Assembly (NCBI GenBank): GCA_037039925.1
Contig: JAXRKP010000063.1
Location: 347,667 to 411,666, forward strand
Origin: Doris montereyensis
Lineage: Eukaryota > Mollusca > Gastropoda > Nudibranchia > Dorididae
Length of the DNA stretch: 64,000 nucleotides
Reading direction: 5' to 3'
Below the pieces are notes generated by a model. That model made no database searches and was not told where the DNA came from. It saw nothing but the letters and a program-made list of their open reading frames with translations. Of this stretch, positions 52,468 through 64,000 are shown piece by piece (within the stretch, counting starts at the first letter, position 1; each line of letters begins with the position of its first letter). A program made the translations under genes and the position numbers.

Positions 52468-53189
52468 ATGATGGGAAGGAAATTGATGGCCTTTAATTTG
52501 TCGGTGGTGGGGCAGGGTAGGGTAGATGGCGCTCAACGTTTGGGGGGAAGGTGGAGAATCTATGCGAAATCAAGGGAAGCCAGAGGAAAATTGTTAACGG
52601 CAGGGTTCACCCTGAAAGGTTTGCATTTTCACTCTTATCTGACAACTCCTTCGGACTGAATGATTCTTCTCCTTCCATAAAATTAATCGTTGGAGGACTC
52701 CCCCTTAGTGTTGACAATGATATAACTGTTGAAAATTTGGAAACAATGGGATGAATGTTATAGAAGTGAGGTCGGAGGTTGGGCCCCATATAAAACAGGT
52801 CGACGATTTGTGTATGTTGAGGTACCATCAACTAATTTACCTTCAACTTTTGTACTTGGTAATTGGTTGGCGTCTCTATATTATAGGGAACAATTAAGAT
52901 CGAAAAGAATGCACCTAATGAAAAGAGAAGCGACAAAGGTAAAGATGATAGAAAGGAAGATTGAATAAAGGTAGGAGTGAAGGGAGGAAGTGAAAAATTA
53001 ATATCCTACACCCAAGTAGTCCTCACAGCCAACAATGCGAGTGATGACAATATCATGAATAAACAGACGGAAAACACGGAGGAGAGAGGGAGTGGAGAAG
53101 AAAATGATGTTGACTGGTATGACATGAGTCAAAGGGGAAGAACACGCCAGCCATTAATAAATGAACATGTTCTCCCCATGTCACAATAA
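52468..53189 (+). pseudogene. ORF1 (RNA-binding) relic of the L1/Tx1-like LINE
   Basis: Three overlapping frames share the protein. They resemble the RRM-type ORF1 of Tx1-like elements: a GGLWRIY-like block, a VxGLPxSVDN block and a TGRRFVYVEVPS block followed by LYYREQ. The zinc-knuckle part expected after this is not recognisable. Frameshifts fall near 52600 and 52740. Confidence 0.65.
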
Positions 53190-54031
53190 TTGGCGATTTT
53201 TTTAATGAAATCACACGATATCAATCCAAATGAGAAATGGGAATTACTTAAAGCTCATATCAGGTCTTTCTCCATTGGTTATTCGATCCAAAAGGCTAAA
53301 AAAGAAAAGCAAGAAGAAGACAATATAAGAATTAAGTTTGGGTAACTAGATGGAATCGCTTCAGTTAATCCAAATAATAGTACAACAACTCATGAAATCA
53401 TAACTTTAAGAAAGAAATTATCTCTATGCACAAAGCTCGTGGTGCATAAATACGCTCAAGAAATAAACGGATAGCGGAGGGGAGGAAAATACAAAATATT
53501 CTCTTAATCTTGAAAGATCAAAATCTGTCCATTCTACAAAATAACTGAACTCAAAATTGATAACATTACCAGCACCAAACCGTTACAGATCTTAAGCAAC
53601 ACTCGTAAGTCCTTTCAAAAGTTATACACTAAAAACGAGGATTGATGACTGATTTTACTAATGTTAATAGTTTTATGCAAGACTGCCAGTTTAACAAAGT
53701 AATAGATAATGACGGCATTCTTCTCGATGAAAACCTAGATTTAGAAGAAATAGGGACAGCCCTTTTCAAACTCAACGTAAAAAGCGCTCCTGAAACAGGT
53801 GGGCTTTCACCAATTTTTTGTAAAATGTTTTGACTGCGCCTTAAACATCCTTTATACGATAGTTTTATTCAATCTATTAAAACAGGAAAGCTTACCCTAT
53901 CTCAACGATGTGGAATAGTAACTCTTATTCATAAAGGTGTTAATATGGATGGATCAGACCTTACGAATTGAAGACCAATCACATTAACCAATACAGATTA
54001 TAAAATATTTTCCAAATCCAAGACATTAGCA

Positions 54032-54652
54032 TTGCACCTGCAGTTGGTTGTTAATTACATCATTCATAAAAATCAAAATGGATTTATGAAAGGAAGATCC
54101 ATCTCAGACGCTGTCAGATTGATCGATGACACCTTAAGCCTTTGTTGGCACTTTAAGAAGGAAGGAATTTTAGCATCCCTTGATATACGTAAGGCCTTTG
54201 ACACCGTAGATAAATCAGCAATTCTGAGCACTCTCAAATTATTCAAATTCGGTGATTACTTCACACACCTTATCGCCACACTAATGAGTGATGGCGAGAG
54301 CTGTGTAAAAAATAGCAACTTTGTCTCATCCTTCTTTCAAACTCATAGAGGTATAAAGCAAGGATGCTGTGTCAGCCCTCTTCTTTTCATATTAGTCATG
54401 GAGGTGGCGGCCATAAAGATTAGCAGTGATGCCGACATAAAATGTCTTAGTCCTATTAATACACTGAACGATAAAATTAGCATGTATGCAGACGATGCAC
54501 CTTTATTACTAAGCGACACTAAAAGTCTCATAAAAAGCATTCTATTAATTGAAAACTTTGGAAACTTAACTGGCTTAAAACTAAAGAAACACAAATGTAA
54601 AGGGATTTTTATTGGACAATATTACATAGACAACATCTGCAACATTAGTTAG
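54032..54652 (+). pseudogene. Reverse transcriptase core of the L1/Tx1-like LINE
   Basis: 206 open codons. RT motifs in order: NQNGFMKGRSISDAVRLIDD, LASLDIRKAFDTVDKSAILS, THRGIKQGCCVSPLLFILVM, then KISMYADDAPLLLSDTKSLI and NLTGLKLKKHKCKGIFIG. These match the L1/Tx1 pattern (QNGF-KGR-I, YADD, GLK-N-K). The frame ends in a TAG after ICNIS. Thumb remnants follow around 54690-54960 (IEKWRRRNLS). Confidence 0.85.
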
Positions 54653-55392
54653 GTAAAGGGAGAAGATTGTATTAAAATAATAGGTTTTTATTTCAATCAG
54701 TCTCAAGAAGTCTCGAGAATCGATCTAAATTGGATACCAAAAATAAATTACATAAAATCAATAATTGAAAAGTGGCGTCGTAGAAATTTATCAATATATA
54801 TGGGGAAATTCAATTGCGAAATCATTACTTTTGTCTCAAATAAATTTCCAATTACAGGCCCTTGTTCTCCCAAAGGATATTCTCAAAGAAACAGAGTCTT
54901 TAATTTGTTTAATTCATATGGCAAAAACAAAACTCTAACAAACACGTATTTGAAAAAATGAAAAGATCCACTTTATGTAAGGAAATATCACAAGGGGGTC
55001 TTGGTATGATAAATGTTAAGACAGTAATTTTCCTTTCTTATAAAATGGCTTCATAAAGCAACAGATAATTCCTTTGATATAGTAGCAATAGACAACAGTG
55101 CTCTCAATGATCTGGGTGGCGTTAAATATTTTCTTAAAAGCACTAGAATGGATAACATTCCTGTAAATGTGACATCAATACATTCGTATTTCCGGAAAAA
55201 GATCGTTCGTGTATGGATGGCCATTGCTAAATATACCAGCAGATACATTAGACAACAAAAGAAATCCTTGGCCAGCCCATCTTCAATAATAAATTCATCA
55301 TCTACAAAGAAAAACCACTACACATAAAAAAATATATGCAAAATAATTTATAATTCATTAAAGATATCTGCTCTGCAACTGGCATAACAACA

Positions 55393-56117
55393 ATGAAAGA
55401 AATAAAAGAAAGGCTAGGTCGATATCCAGAACATATGTTCCATTACAACGCAATATTAAACAGTATTCCAGTAAAATGGAAATTAATGCTTAGCAATATA
55501 TCTCCAAGCTATTTTGTGCAGGTCAACCCACATGAGTTGGAAGATGATATAGTTGAAAACATACTAAGTTCTCACATAAAGAATATTCGCCTAGTTCTAA
55601 GGAATACAAAAAGTATTGTCTATGGGTCAAAAAGCTCTGGGTTCGTAAACTCAATATCGATATGAAAAAATATTACTTATTGGCTTACACGGTCACTAAG
55701 GAATCTAGATTTAGATTGCTACATTATAAGATATTACATAACATTTATCCTACAAATATCATGCTCCAAATGAAAGTTAAGGAAACTGATATATGTGAAT
55801 TCTGCTTTGAAATAGATTCCTTGAACACTTCTTTGTTCAATGTAAGACCATCAGAACATTTTGGAAACACATTGAACTAAAAATCTTAAATGACTTTGAC
55901 TTAAACCTTAGACTCAATGATATACATATTTTATTTGGTGTTTTGTATGACGAATTTAATGCAAACAAAATTACAGTCGATAAGATCAATCATATGCTCT
56001 TGATAGCTAAATTATGCATGAGCAAATTCAAATATGGAACTGTTAAAAACGTTGAAGCTATATTTGACTTCGAATACCAGCTGAGACAAAATATTGATGA
56101 TGGTGATACGGTTTTTT
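55393..56117 (+). pseudogene. C-terminal region of the L1/Tx1-like LINE ORF2
   Basis: Pieces in two frames: KEIKERLGRYPEHMFHYNAI, then KYYLLAYTVTKESRFRLLHY with KILHNIYPTN and ICEFCFEIDSL. The latter is the CxxC start of the C-terminal zinc-binding segment of L1-type ORF2. After a frameshift near 55835 the segment continues to TAA at about 56117. Confidence 0.72.
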
Positions 56118-56120
56118 AAT

Positions 56121-56375
56121 TCTTCCTTTAGTACATACAGCATTTAATGGTCATAGGAAATTGTTTTGTTGGAATGTTTTCTGATGTTCTCTGTAGTACC
56201 GACATCAGTAATATGATGGGTTGTTTTGAGGTTTTTCATCTAAAAATTTTAGAAACAAAACGACCCTTTATGTTTCGGCCTAAAAGATCTCGTGGCAGGT
56301 TAGCTACTAATTTGTGCACCTAACTCAATGTGTACTAACTTTAATATAACCACTTTCACATTTGGCTATTTTTTC
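56121..56375. other. Possible 3' UTR of the L1/Tx1-like LINE
   Basis: No poly(A) tail is evident, so the 3' boundary is not defined. Confidence 0.3.
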
Positions 56376-56755
<380 letters not shown>

Positions 56756-57044
56756 TTGGTAGCGCACACAAGGACAATTTATTAACATTATTACAAATAA
56801 TGTTTGAGAGCACTGTTTGGTATCAAATCGCACTAGAATTTGACGCTGATGAAGATTTTGAAGTCAGATTTACAAATTCTGACTTTGGCATCCCTTTATT
56901 TTAGGCGTCGAGTACCCCTGTTTGCGATCCGACAGATAAATTTCAGGCTCGTTCTGAATTCAAGCGATCTCACCCTTTGTTGAGATTTTTATCTCACCAT
57001 CCGCATTTTGGTCTGTTCGCGGTCTCAGGACCATCTCGGGGCCG

Positions 57045-57112
57045 GCTTGGGATTGGCTTGGGATGATCTTGAGATGATCTTGGGATGGTCTTGGGGTGGT
57101 CTTGAGATGGAT
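57045..57112. repeat. Short GATCTTGGGATG-type tandem repeat
   Basis: About five imperfect 12-15-bp units (CTTGGGATGATCTTGAGATG and variants). Confidence 0.75.
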
Positions 57113-59980
57113 ATATGCGTAGTGAATGGCGGCCTTTCAAAGATCGTTTTCATTTAAGGAATATTTCCATCAGAAGTGACGTTTACTTAAGGAAAACCTC
57201 CACGGTTTCTCTACTTACTCGATCTAATAATCGTACTTGATATCACCTGGGGTGTAACAGGTGTTTCACAAGACGGGCGTTACATAGTTTATCACTTCTA
57301 TCTTATTACATCAGTATCCACACCTTTGAAATTGAATAACTTATCAGTGAGTACCATAGTGACCGACTGACTGACAGGGTGCTGAGATAACACCGCCCCC
57401 TCCCCCTATCCCGTCCCAGGAAGAAGATATCGGGATCTCCTTTCAAATGTGACCACGTTGTCCTTTCATTGTTCCCACCTAGCCTTGCAGTTTTATCGTT
57501 TACAATTCGAAAACACAACTGTCTGTTTGAAAGCAGTTTGCTTGCAATGCCTTTGAGCAGCTGGTTATAGTGTATAAGTCAACGTCTTTGGGATGAATAA
57601 AATAGTAAGACTTCAACCAACTAAAATTAATATGACCACAGTCTGGTTTCCTTCATGCCATGAAGAGTTGAAAACTTCTTTCAGATACTAAACCAGGTTA
57701 TAGCATTGGCCTGAGATGTGTTCAATAGTTCAGTTCATATCATTATAATTATATGTGCTGCACAGTTGGGTGCGCATCGTCGCAAACTCCACAGTCAGCA
57801 ATCCTCTGGTTTAAACCAATTACAATATGTTTGATGGGGTCACAATTGAGCCGTAATCCATCCTACTTTGCCCCATTTGTTCAAACTGACATAGGTGAAA
57901 TACTCAAAACATCTGTTCCCTCAATATTTTTCAGGACAAATTTTACCGCTTTCTTTTTTATATTTGTGTAGTGCACGAAAGAGGGGTAGGTCTGAAAGGG
58001 CCAAAGAAGACAATCTATTAGATTTGGGATCAAATTTAATTCAGTGGAAATGTATGAGTCATATCTTAATTTAGAAGTAGACTTTGTCTTCAATGGTTAA
58101 ATCTCAAAATCAAGAGTGAGTTTAGTTTAAAAGTACACGCAGTTAGTTATACTATACATATTTTCTATGTTTCAAAGCCGGTGCGCCAAATGTCATGTTC
58201 TCCATTATACGTTGACTCTATCAGCGAGCCCATCACGATGAAGCTGATGAATCTATTATCATTACACTTTTTATCATTAACCGTCTATAACCGCATTGTA
58301 ACAATCGGGGACGCCCGTCATAATACGATTACGAAGCTGAACGAGTTTAACTATCAAACACTTCACAAGCTGTTGACCCATTCTGAGTCAAAACTAAGGT
58401 ATCTATTTTCAACATTATTGCCGATGCTGGTTTGCTTTATATATGGGTCCAGTATGTGTATAATATACATATAAATATATTTATCGGGTGGCCCAAAGAA
58501 AAACAAAAGAAAGACACGCCAGATTGTAAAAGGTCTAGATCTAAACAACTACCACATTATATTTCAATGAAATCGCATGTATACATAAGGTATGGCTGCT
58601 TTTGCATCATGTCTTATAAAACCATGAAAATCAACACCAAACAACGGAGAAATTAAGGTTTTTTGCAAAACAGGTTTAAAACAGGAATATCATAACTCAT
58701 AATGATTAATATAGGTGATCGGTTGACATTATTTCTTATTGGATGAAGTTTTATAGATCTAGATATCTAGATCTAGAATCTGAATCTAGATTTAAAATCT
58801 CAACATAGATTTGAGTTTGTGTTGAGCTTTACAATCTGGTTGCTAAAACTAAAACGAAGGATAAAAAAACCCAAAACAACCAATGTTATTAGCACGATTT
58901 GGATGGAATCGAGGAAACTGAAAGTTGGAAAAAGCTCTGCGTTTGTCACAATATTTATTACAAAACACAATTCAATATTAAGTAATTTATCGTCTGCTTG
59001 TTTTGCTGAGTTTGGCCACAGCTCTATTAATTGAGTAACCGAGTAAAATGAGAAGAAATCCTTACCGTTTCAAAGTCAATGACTTAACGGTCATTCACTA
59101 TTATAGGCCAGCTTACGTTACATAATTCCTCCTAACTTTGAACTTTCTTCATTAATTATTTCTATAATGCTACCATTCGCAGATAATAAATTATAAATGC
59201 CTCATGAAAAGGCGTTAAAAACAATTAAATGCTTTAGAAGATAAAGGCGTTTAAATTCCAGGGTAAAATTTTGTTCCATTCATGCTAAGGGATGATAATT
59301 GATATGGGTTTTTTTTTAATCTTCATAACACAAATCGTTGATCGACTTCGTTTTATATTTACCAATATCATTGGAAATGGAAATGGCAAAACTCTGGCTA
59401 CCAGAATTTCCTCTCTCACCTTGTGCCCAATTTCATCGAAAATCCGTCATTGTATTTTACGACAGATCTAAGTTCAGCGCGTTTTGTTTTGTTTTTGCTT
59501 TTTTTGTTGGGTTTTTTTTAGGAGGGGGTTTGGGGGAACCATATATTATATAATTATGTTTGCGTGTGTGTTTTGGTACGGTTGTTCTTGACAAAGTGTG
59601 TGAGGGGGCGAAGGGGGTTCCTTGTAAGTGGACATAGGGTGGGGGGGGGGGGATTGTACCGAACCTCAAAATTGTAACTTTGGAGCAACTCTTAATTAAG
59701 CGGTCGTCCCTGAAGGTGATGAAGAGATAATGACAACGAAAATTGGCCGAGAAGCCTCAGTCAAATTAATAGAAAGTCAAGACATATTATTTGGGTGTGC
59801 ACCGTATGACAGGCTGGGAAGAGAAAAAATGAAAGCTTTGTCTTCTCACACTACGCTGCGATCTCGAGGTGAACAAAAGGAAAGAGTAAGATGAAAGAGT
59901 AAGATGAAAAAGCAAGATGAAAGAGCAAGATGAACGGCATAATTAATAGAACGAGAGGATACAAGCTCCTTCCAATAACT
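57113..59980. other. Unassigned sequence
   Basis: No exon, RNA gene or LINE recognised. A cluster of AGATCT/CTAGAT palindromes lies at 58755-58800. A (G)n run occurs at 59640-59653. At 59855-59940 is a sequence with AAAGAGTAAGATG repeated about four times, beginning GCGATCTCGAGGTGAA, which may be a SINE family 4 remnant with an expanded tail. Confidence 0.4.
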
Positions 59981-60017
59981 CCATATTCACCCCCCCAAAC
60001 CCTGTACTGTGTACGTA

Positions 60018-60138
60018 TAAAGCGAGTGTGTGTGTGTGTGTGTGCTTGTGAGTGTGTGCTTGTGCGTGTGTGTGTGTGTGCTTGTGAGTGTGTGATTGTG
60101 TGAGTGTGTGATTGTGTGCTTGTGCGTGTATGTGTGTT

Positions 60139-60175
<37 letters not shown>

Positions 60176-60190
60176 GAGAGAGAGAGTGAG
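60018..60190. repeat. (TG)n-rich microsatellite with TGTGCTTGTGAG subunits, then (GA)n
   Basis: TG runs are interrupted by CTTGTGAG/CTTGTGCG units that repeat at intervals. A short GA run closes it. Confidence 0.92.
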
Positions 60191-60588
60191 AGACATAAAG
60201 ACAGATAGATAGAACAAACAAAGAAATGGGAAGACACTGCGCGGAGATGAAGAATTTTTTTAAAGGATCTCATACAGCAAACAAATAACTCAATGGAATG
60301 TGGGAGATAGAGGAAAGCACTATAATTACAATGCATTGTCATTGGACGTGGGCGTGGCAACAGGTCAAATAACAGCTAATAATGATAACGCTTTGCTTGG
60401 TGCCAATTCGATCCCATCAATAGTCTCACAACCGGTGGACGGCGTCTATCTATGTATTGTCGTGAGCAGTATCATAGAATGGCCAGACACCGCCCTGCTC
60501 CATTGACTCCAACCTTCTCTCACGGCACAATTCAGAACGCGTTCAAATAGTTCCACTTACTTCCTGCTCCTCCTTCTTCTTTTCCTCC
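60191..60588. other. Unassigned sequence
   Basis: No feature recognised. Confidence 0.4.
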
Positions 60589-60793
60589 TTGCCCTCCTAC
60601 ATCTTCATCTTTTTTTCCATTTTTTCTTCTTCTTCTTCTTCTTCTTCTTCTTCTTCTTCTTCTCCTCCTCCTCCTCCTCCTGCTTCTTCTTCTTCTTCTT
60701 CTTTTCCTCCTCCTCCTCCTCCTTCTCCTTATTCTTATTCTACTTCTTCTTCTTTTTCTTCTTCTTCTCCTTCTTCTTCTTCCTCTTCTTCGT
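60589..60793. repeat. (TTC)n/(TCC)n microsatellite
   Basis: Pure pyrimidine on the plus strand apart from a few bases; blocks of TTC alternate with blocks of TCC. Confidence 0.95.
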
Positions 60794-61099
60794 ATACTTA
60801 TTTTGTTGATTGTAATTCTGGTGGAATCCTTGTGACATTTTATTGATAGTGATAGATTTCTTAAAATAAGGTCCTAACGTTGATCTCAGCCTCTTTAGGT
60901 TTGTTCTTATTGCTACTGAAAGGGATTGGCTACAATAAATAATATCAAGCAAACTAAACCAAACATAGCATCTTTTAAATTCATTCACTGCTATAAATAT
61001 TGTAAACATATTTGCTATCTAGTCTAAAACAAGAGAGAGAGGGGAGAGAGAGAGAGGGGGGAAGAGGGGGAGGAGAGACAGACAGACACATGTGTTAAT

Positions 61100-61345
61100 A
61101 GGCCCGTAGTTGGCTTGTATTGTAGTACGCTTTCTTTCATGGCGAGGTCGCGGGTTCAATCCCCATGGTGGCCAAAATTTATATCCGTCTGTTCCTTGTA
61201 TTTGTCTCGTCTTTGCTCCTATGGGGCTTTATAATTTAATGTCATTTCCTTCACTTTCGACATGCCCGCTGCCTCCCGGTTTGTCAAAAGGGACCAGGGA
61301 CGAGAGTAAGTGGGTGCCCATTTCACTTAGTTTCACTCAAAGACA
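61100..61345 (+). mobile_element. tRNA-like SINE, separate family
   Basis: The head ends in a box B (GCGGGTTCAATCCCC) preceded by TAGTTGGC (partial box A). The body has CTCCCGGTTTGTCAAAAGGG then CCAGGGACGAGAGTAAGTGG. It matches none of the other SINEs in the window. Confidence 0.5.
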
Positions 61346-61483
61346 GATTTAACAGAAAGGGTAAGAGCAGCAGTAGGCCTTACTAATGAGGACAAGTACA
61401 ATGTACTTAGGTCAATGAATGAATAAATATATGAATAAACATTTAACTCGTTAACGTCAGCAATTGAACACAAATTCTCCCCC

Positions 61484-62104
<621 letters not shown>

Positions 62105-62250
62105 TGTTTGGTGATCTCGGGGTGAATTAAATGGAAACAGCTTTTTGTTTTGTTATATTTGATTTACCCACATCCACAACTATGGTGATCTCGGAGAAGG
62201 AAACAGCAACATTAAAGACATGCGAAAGAGTGAAAGAAAAGATAAGATAA
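62105..62250 (-). mobile_element. SINE family 4, two overlapping partial copies
   Basis: GGTGATCTCGGGGTGAATTA then GGAAACAG at 62108-62140. TTTGATTTACCCACATCCAC then AACTATGGTGATCTCGGAGA and GGAAACAGCAACATTAAAGA at 62158-62220. The second copy keeps the tail also found, in reverse complement, at the end of SINE family 3. Confidence 0.65.
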
Positions 62251-62570
62251 GATAAAACTCTGTTGTCCAGAAGGCATATATACGTTTATGACGCTACGTA
62301 ACATTCATTTTTCACTCAATACATTCATTTCTGTCTCTTTTTCTAGGGCAGCAGTTCAAAACGTGACAGAAATAAAACGCGAAACAAACAACCAAATAAA
62401 AACGATAGAATACACTACAAAGAACATGCCCCTTATACTTATACGATACAATGATACATGCGCATTTTACATAGTTAGAATCAAAACATGATTAAGAGGA
62501 CGGCAACGAAGGCATTAGTTTCAAAGATGTAGTAAAAAAGAGAGTAAGATTTATTCACCAGTAGTGCTCA

Positions 62571-62672
62571 CCAAACGCCTACAGGTGGAACCAAACGCCT
62601 ACAGGTGGAACCAAACACCTACAGGTGGAACCAAACACCTACAGGTGGAACCAAACACCTACAGGTGGGACC
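62571..62672. repeat. 20-bp minisatellite, five copies
   Basis: ACCAAACGCCTACAGGTGGA repeated five times with G/A variation at one position. Confidence 0.95.
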
Positions 62673-62895
62673 GAACAGACGAACTATTCAATCTTTCACA
62701 CGTAGCCGCCTGACATTAAATAAGTCGTTTGCTTTATCTCCATTATTGCATCCATACATTCGTATACTTTTCGCACCTTTATTGTAATTGGTTGCCTTGT
62801 TGGGACTTCCTTTCATTCTTTCTCTATCATTTCTTCTCTCTTATCCTAGTCTTGCTCTCTTCTTCACTTTTTGTTTCCCATACTCACCCCTCTCT

Positions 62896-63060
<165 letters not shown>

Positions 63061-63235
63061 TGGATCTGAATCTTCCATTCACTGGTCTTTTTTTGTTCTT
63101 TCCCTTTGTATTCTCCATTCTTATCATCACCGTCTTTTCTTTTCTTTCTTCCTTTCTCCTTTCTGGGTTTTTTTTTGTACTAACATCACACTGTGTGATG
63201 CCTTAATAAGTGTTTAGATCTAGATATTTCTTGTC

Positions 63236-63280
63236 AGATGTTTGACGAAGGGTTTTACCCGAAACGTCACGTGTTTGTTC
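63236..63280 (+). other. Hammerhead-like / Penelope-type terminal motif
   Basis: TTTGACGAAGGGTTTTACCC followed by GAAACGTCACGTG. GGGT pairs with ACCC and GACG with CGTC. The layout (TGACGA, hairpin, GAAAC) is that of the hammerhead core in Penelope-like elements, but the first core C is T here. No Penelope reverse transcriptase was seen nearby. Confidence 0.4.
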
Positions 63281-63427
63281 TGGCTTTATTGATGGAGTTG
63301 TCATTTATTGTCGTTATTGAACCTAAATAAGTCACTGGTGAATCCTGCGTCAAAGGAGACTCCTGAGAAAACCTAAATTCATTCATTTTTTTCAAACACA
63401 AGAGGATCAAAGGACTGATGGTTATAA

Positions 63428-63482
63428 GTCACAGTGACACAGAAGACCTTCACCCGGCAGTGACACAGAAGACCTTCACCCA
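63428..63482. repeat. Tandem duplication, about 26-bp unit
   Basis: GTGACACAGAAGACCTTCAC followed by CC occurs twice in direct succession. Confidence 0.85.
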
Positions 63483-64000
63483 TGAAGTGGTTGGTTGTAA
63501 ATTACAAGACGAGACGAGACGCCCACAAAAACAAACCTCACATTGTAGCAGTTCCTAACACACGCTCGCGTATACGCACAAGAGGAATATTCTACACTGA
63601 CTATAGGAATAATCTGACAAGTTCGAGAGAAGGCGAAAAATGGAAATTCTATTTCTTCGAGACCTAAGATTAATTAACAACCAACCGACAATAAAACATA
63701 AAAAAAACAACACACATGAAGTAGAAAAAAGAAAAATATCGTGAATTGTTCGGTCGAGTTCACATCGTGCAATGTATGGCGCATGTACCGTAAACATTTT
63801 GAGATGTGGCTTGCCTATCACTATCATAATAATATTATGTTGACGCAGCTGCCCTCATAACCGACGAACGAGGAAGTCCACTGAAGTGGAAGCAGGGTAT
63901 TGGAAAGCTAACCAGAACCAACGCTCATTCACTATGTTCCTTTTTCAGTCAATGTAATTCTAGGTCACAAAACTATAAAACTCAACTACTATGAGGCAGG
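63483..64000. other. Unassigned sequence to the window end
   Basis: No feature recognised. Confidence 0.4.

Larger units (their letters stand above)
52465..56120 (+). mobile_element. L1/Tx1-like LINE lacking its endonuclease domain
   Basis: ORF1 relics at 52500-53190 include AQRLGGRWRIYAKSREARGK and IKLIVGGLPLSVDNDITVEN, then KTGRRFVYVEVPSTN and LASLYYREQ. Sequence that normally sits between endonuclease and RT follows directly (WELLKAHIRSFSIGYSIQKA near 53240). The RT is at 54032-54652 and the C-terminal region runs to 56117. The usual length of such elements is well over 5 kb; here it is about 3.65 kb. Frames are broken in at least eight places. It lies head-to-head with the transporter gene, about 340 bases from its first coding exon. 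Confidence 0.82.

Noticed and set aside
58181..58474. 97-codon frame in an unassigned region as a small gene
   Set aside because: No family resemblance, no splice or codon-use support, and its length is within chance for AT-rich DNA.
60589..60846. Ser/Pro-rich 85-codon frame
   Set aside because: Translation of a TTC/TCC microsatellite.

Overview
The window is animal (metazoan) nuclear DNA. It holds one convincing host gene with GT-AG introns, embedded in AT-rich sequence crowded with microsatellites, minisatellites, tRNA-derived SINEs, small DNA transposons and decayed LINEs. The LINE mix (RTE-like, L1/Tx1-like and CR1/L2-like) and the SINE content suggest a marine invertebrate, perhaps a lophotrochozoan or an invertebrate deuterostome. 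That placement is inference. No bacterial, viral or CRISPR feature was seen.

The host gene lies on the minus strand, 52128 down to 26735. Fourteen coding exons could be joined by hand, all with GT-AG borders and, with one exception, matching phases. They give a protein of about 517 residues of the equilibrative nucleoside transporter family (ENT, SLC29). Its landmarks are the TM1 signature ending IPWNMFINA, a sequon in the first extracellular loop, the YQNSIFG motif of TM4, and C-terminal blocks RVVFVPLLVLGNFRP and FSSGYCSSL. Two exons (10 and 12) have frame problems, each at a run of seven T, and the usual Asp/Arg pair of the FNxxDxxGR motif is absent.

Layout: 1-7.7 kb, satellite, two trinucleotide arrays and three RTE-like LINE pieces, two of them inverted relative to each other. 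7.7-11.5 kb, SINE and dispersed repeats and the 5' part of a second LINE family. 11.5-15.1 kb, long GA/CAGA/TA arrays. 15.2-17.4 kb, a roughly 36-bp minisatellite interrupted by a LINE 3' end. 17.6-20.3 kb, SINEs and a 17-bp minisatellite. 20.3-26.7 kb, an AT-rich stretch almost without repeats, downstream of the transporter stop codon and possibly its 3' UTR. 26.7-52.1 kb, the transporter, whose introns hold most of the SINEs, three TIR elements, a near-full-length RTE-like LINE, a CR1/L2-like fragment and a chimeric LINE/SINE. 52.4-56.1 kb, an L1/Tx1-like LINE with recognisable ORF1 and RT but no endonuclease. 56-64 kb, microsatellites, SINE pieces, a short minisatellite and a motif like the hammerhead-type ends of Penelope-like elements.

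The only gene whose product can be assigned a cellular role is the transporter. Everything else recognised is mobile or tandem repeat DNA, and every LINE copy is broken.
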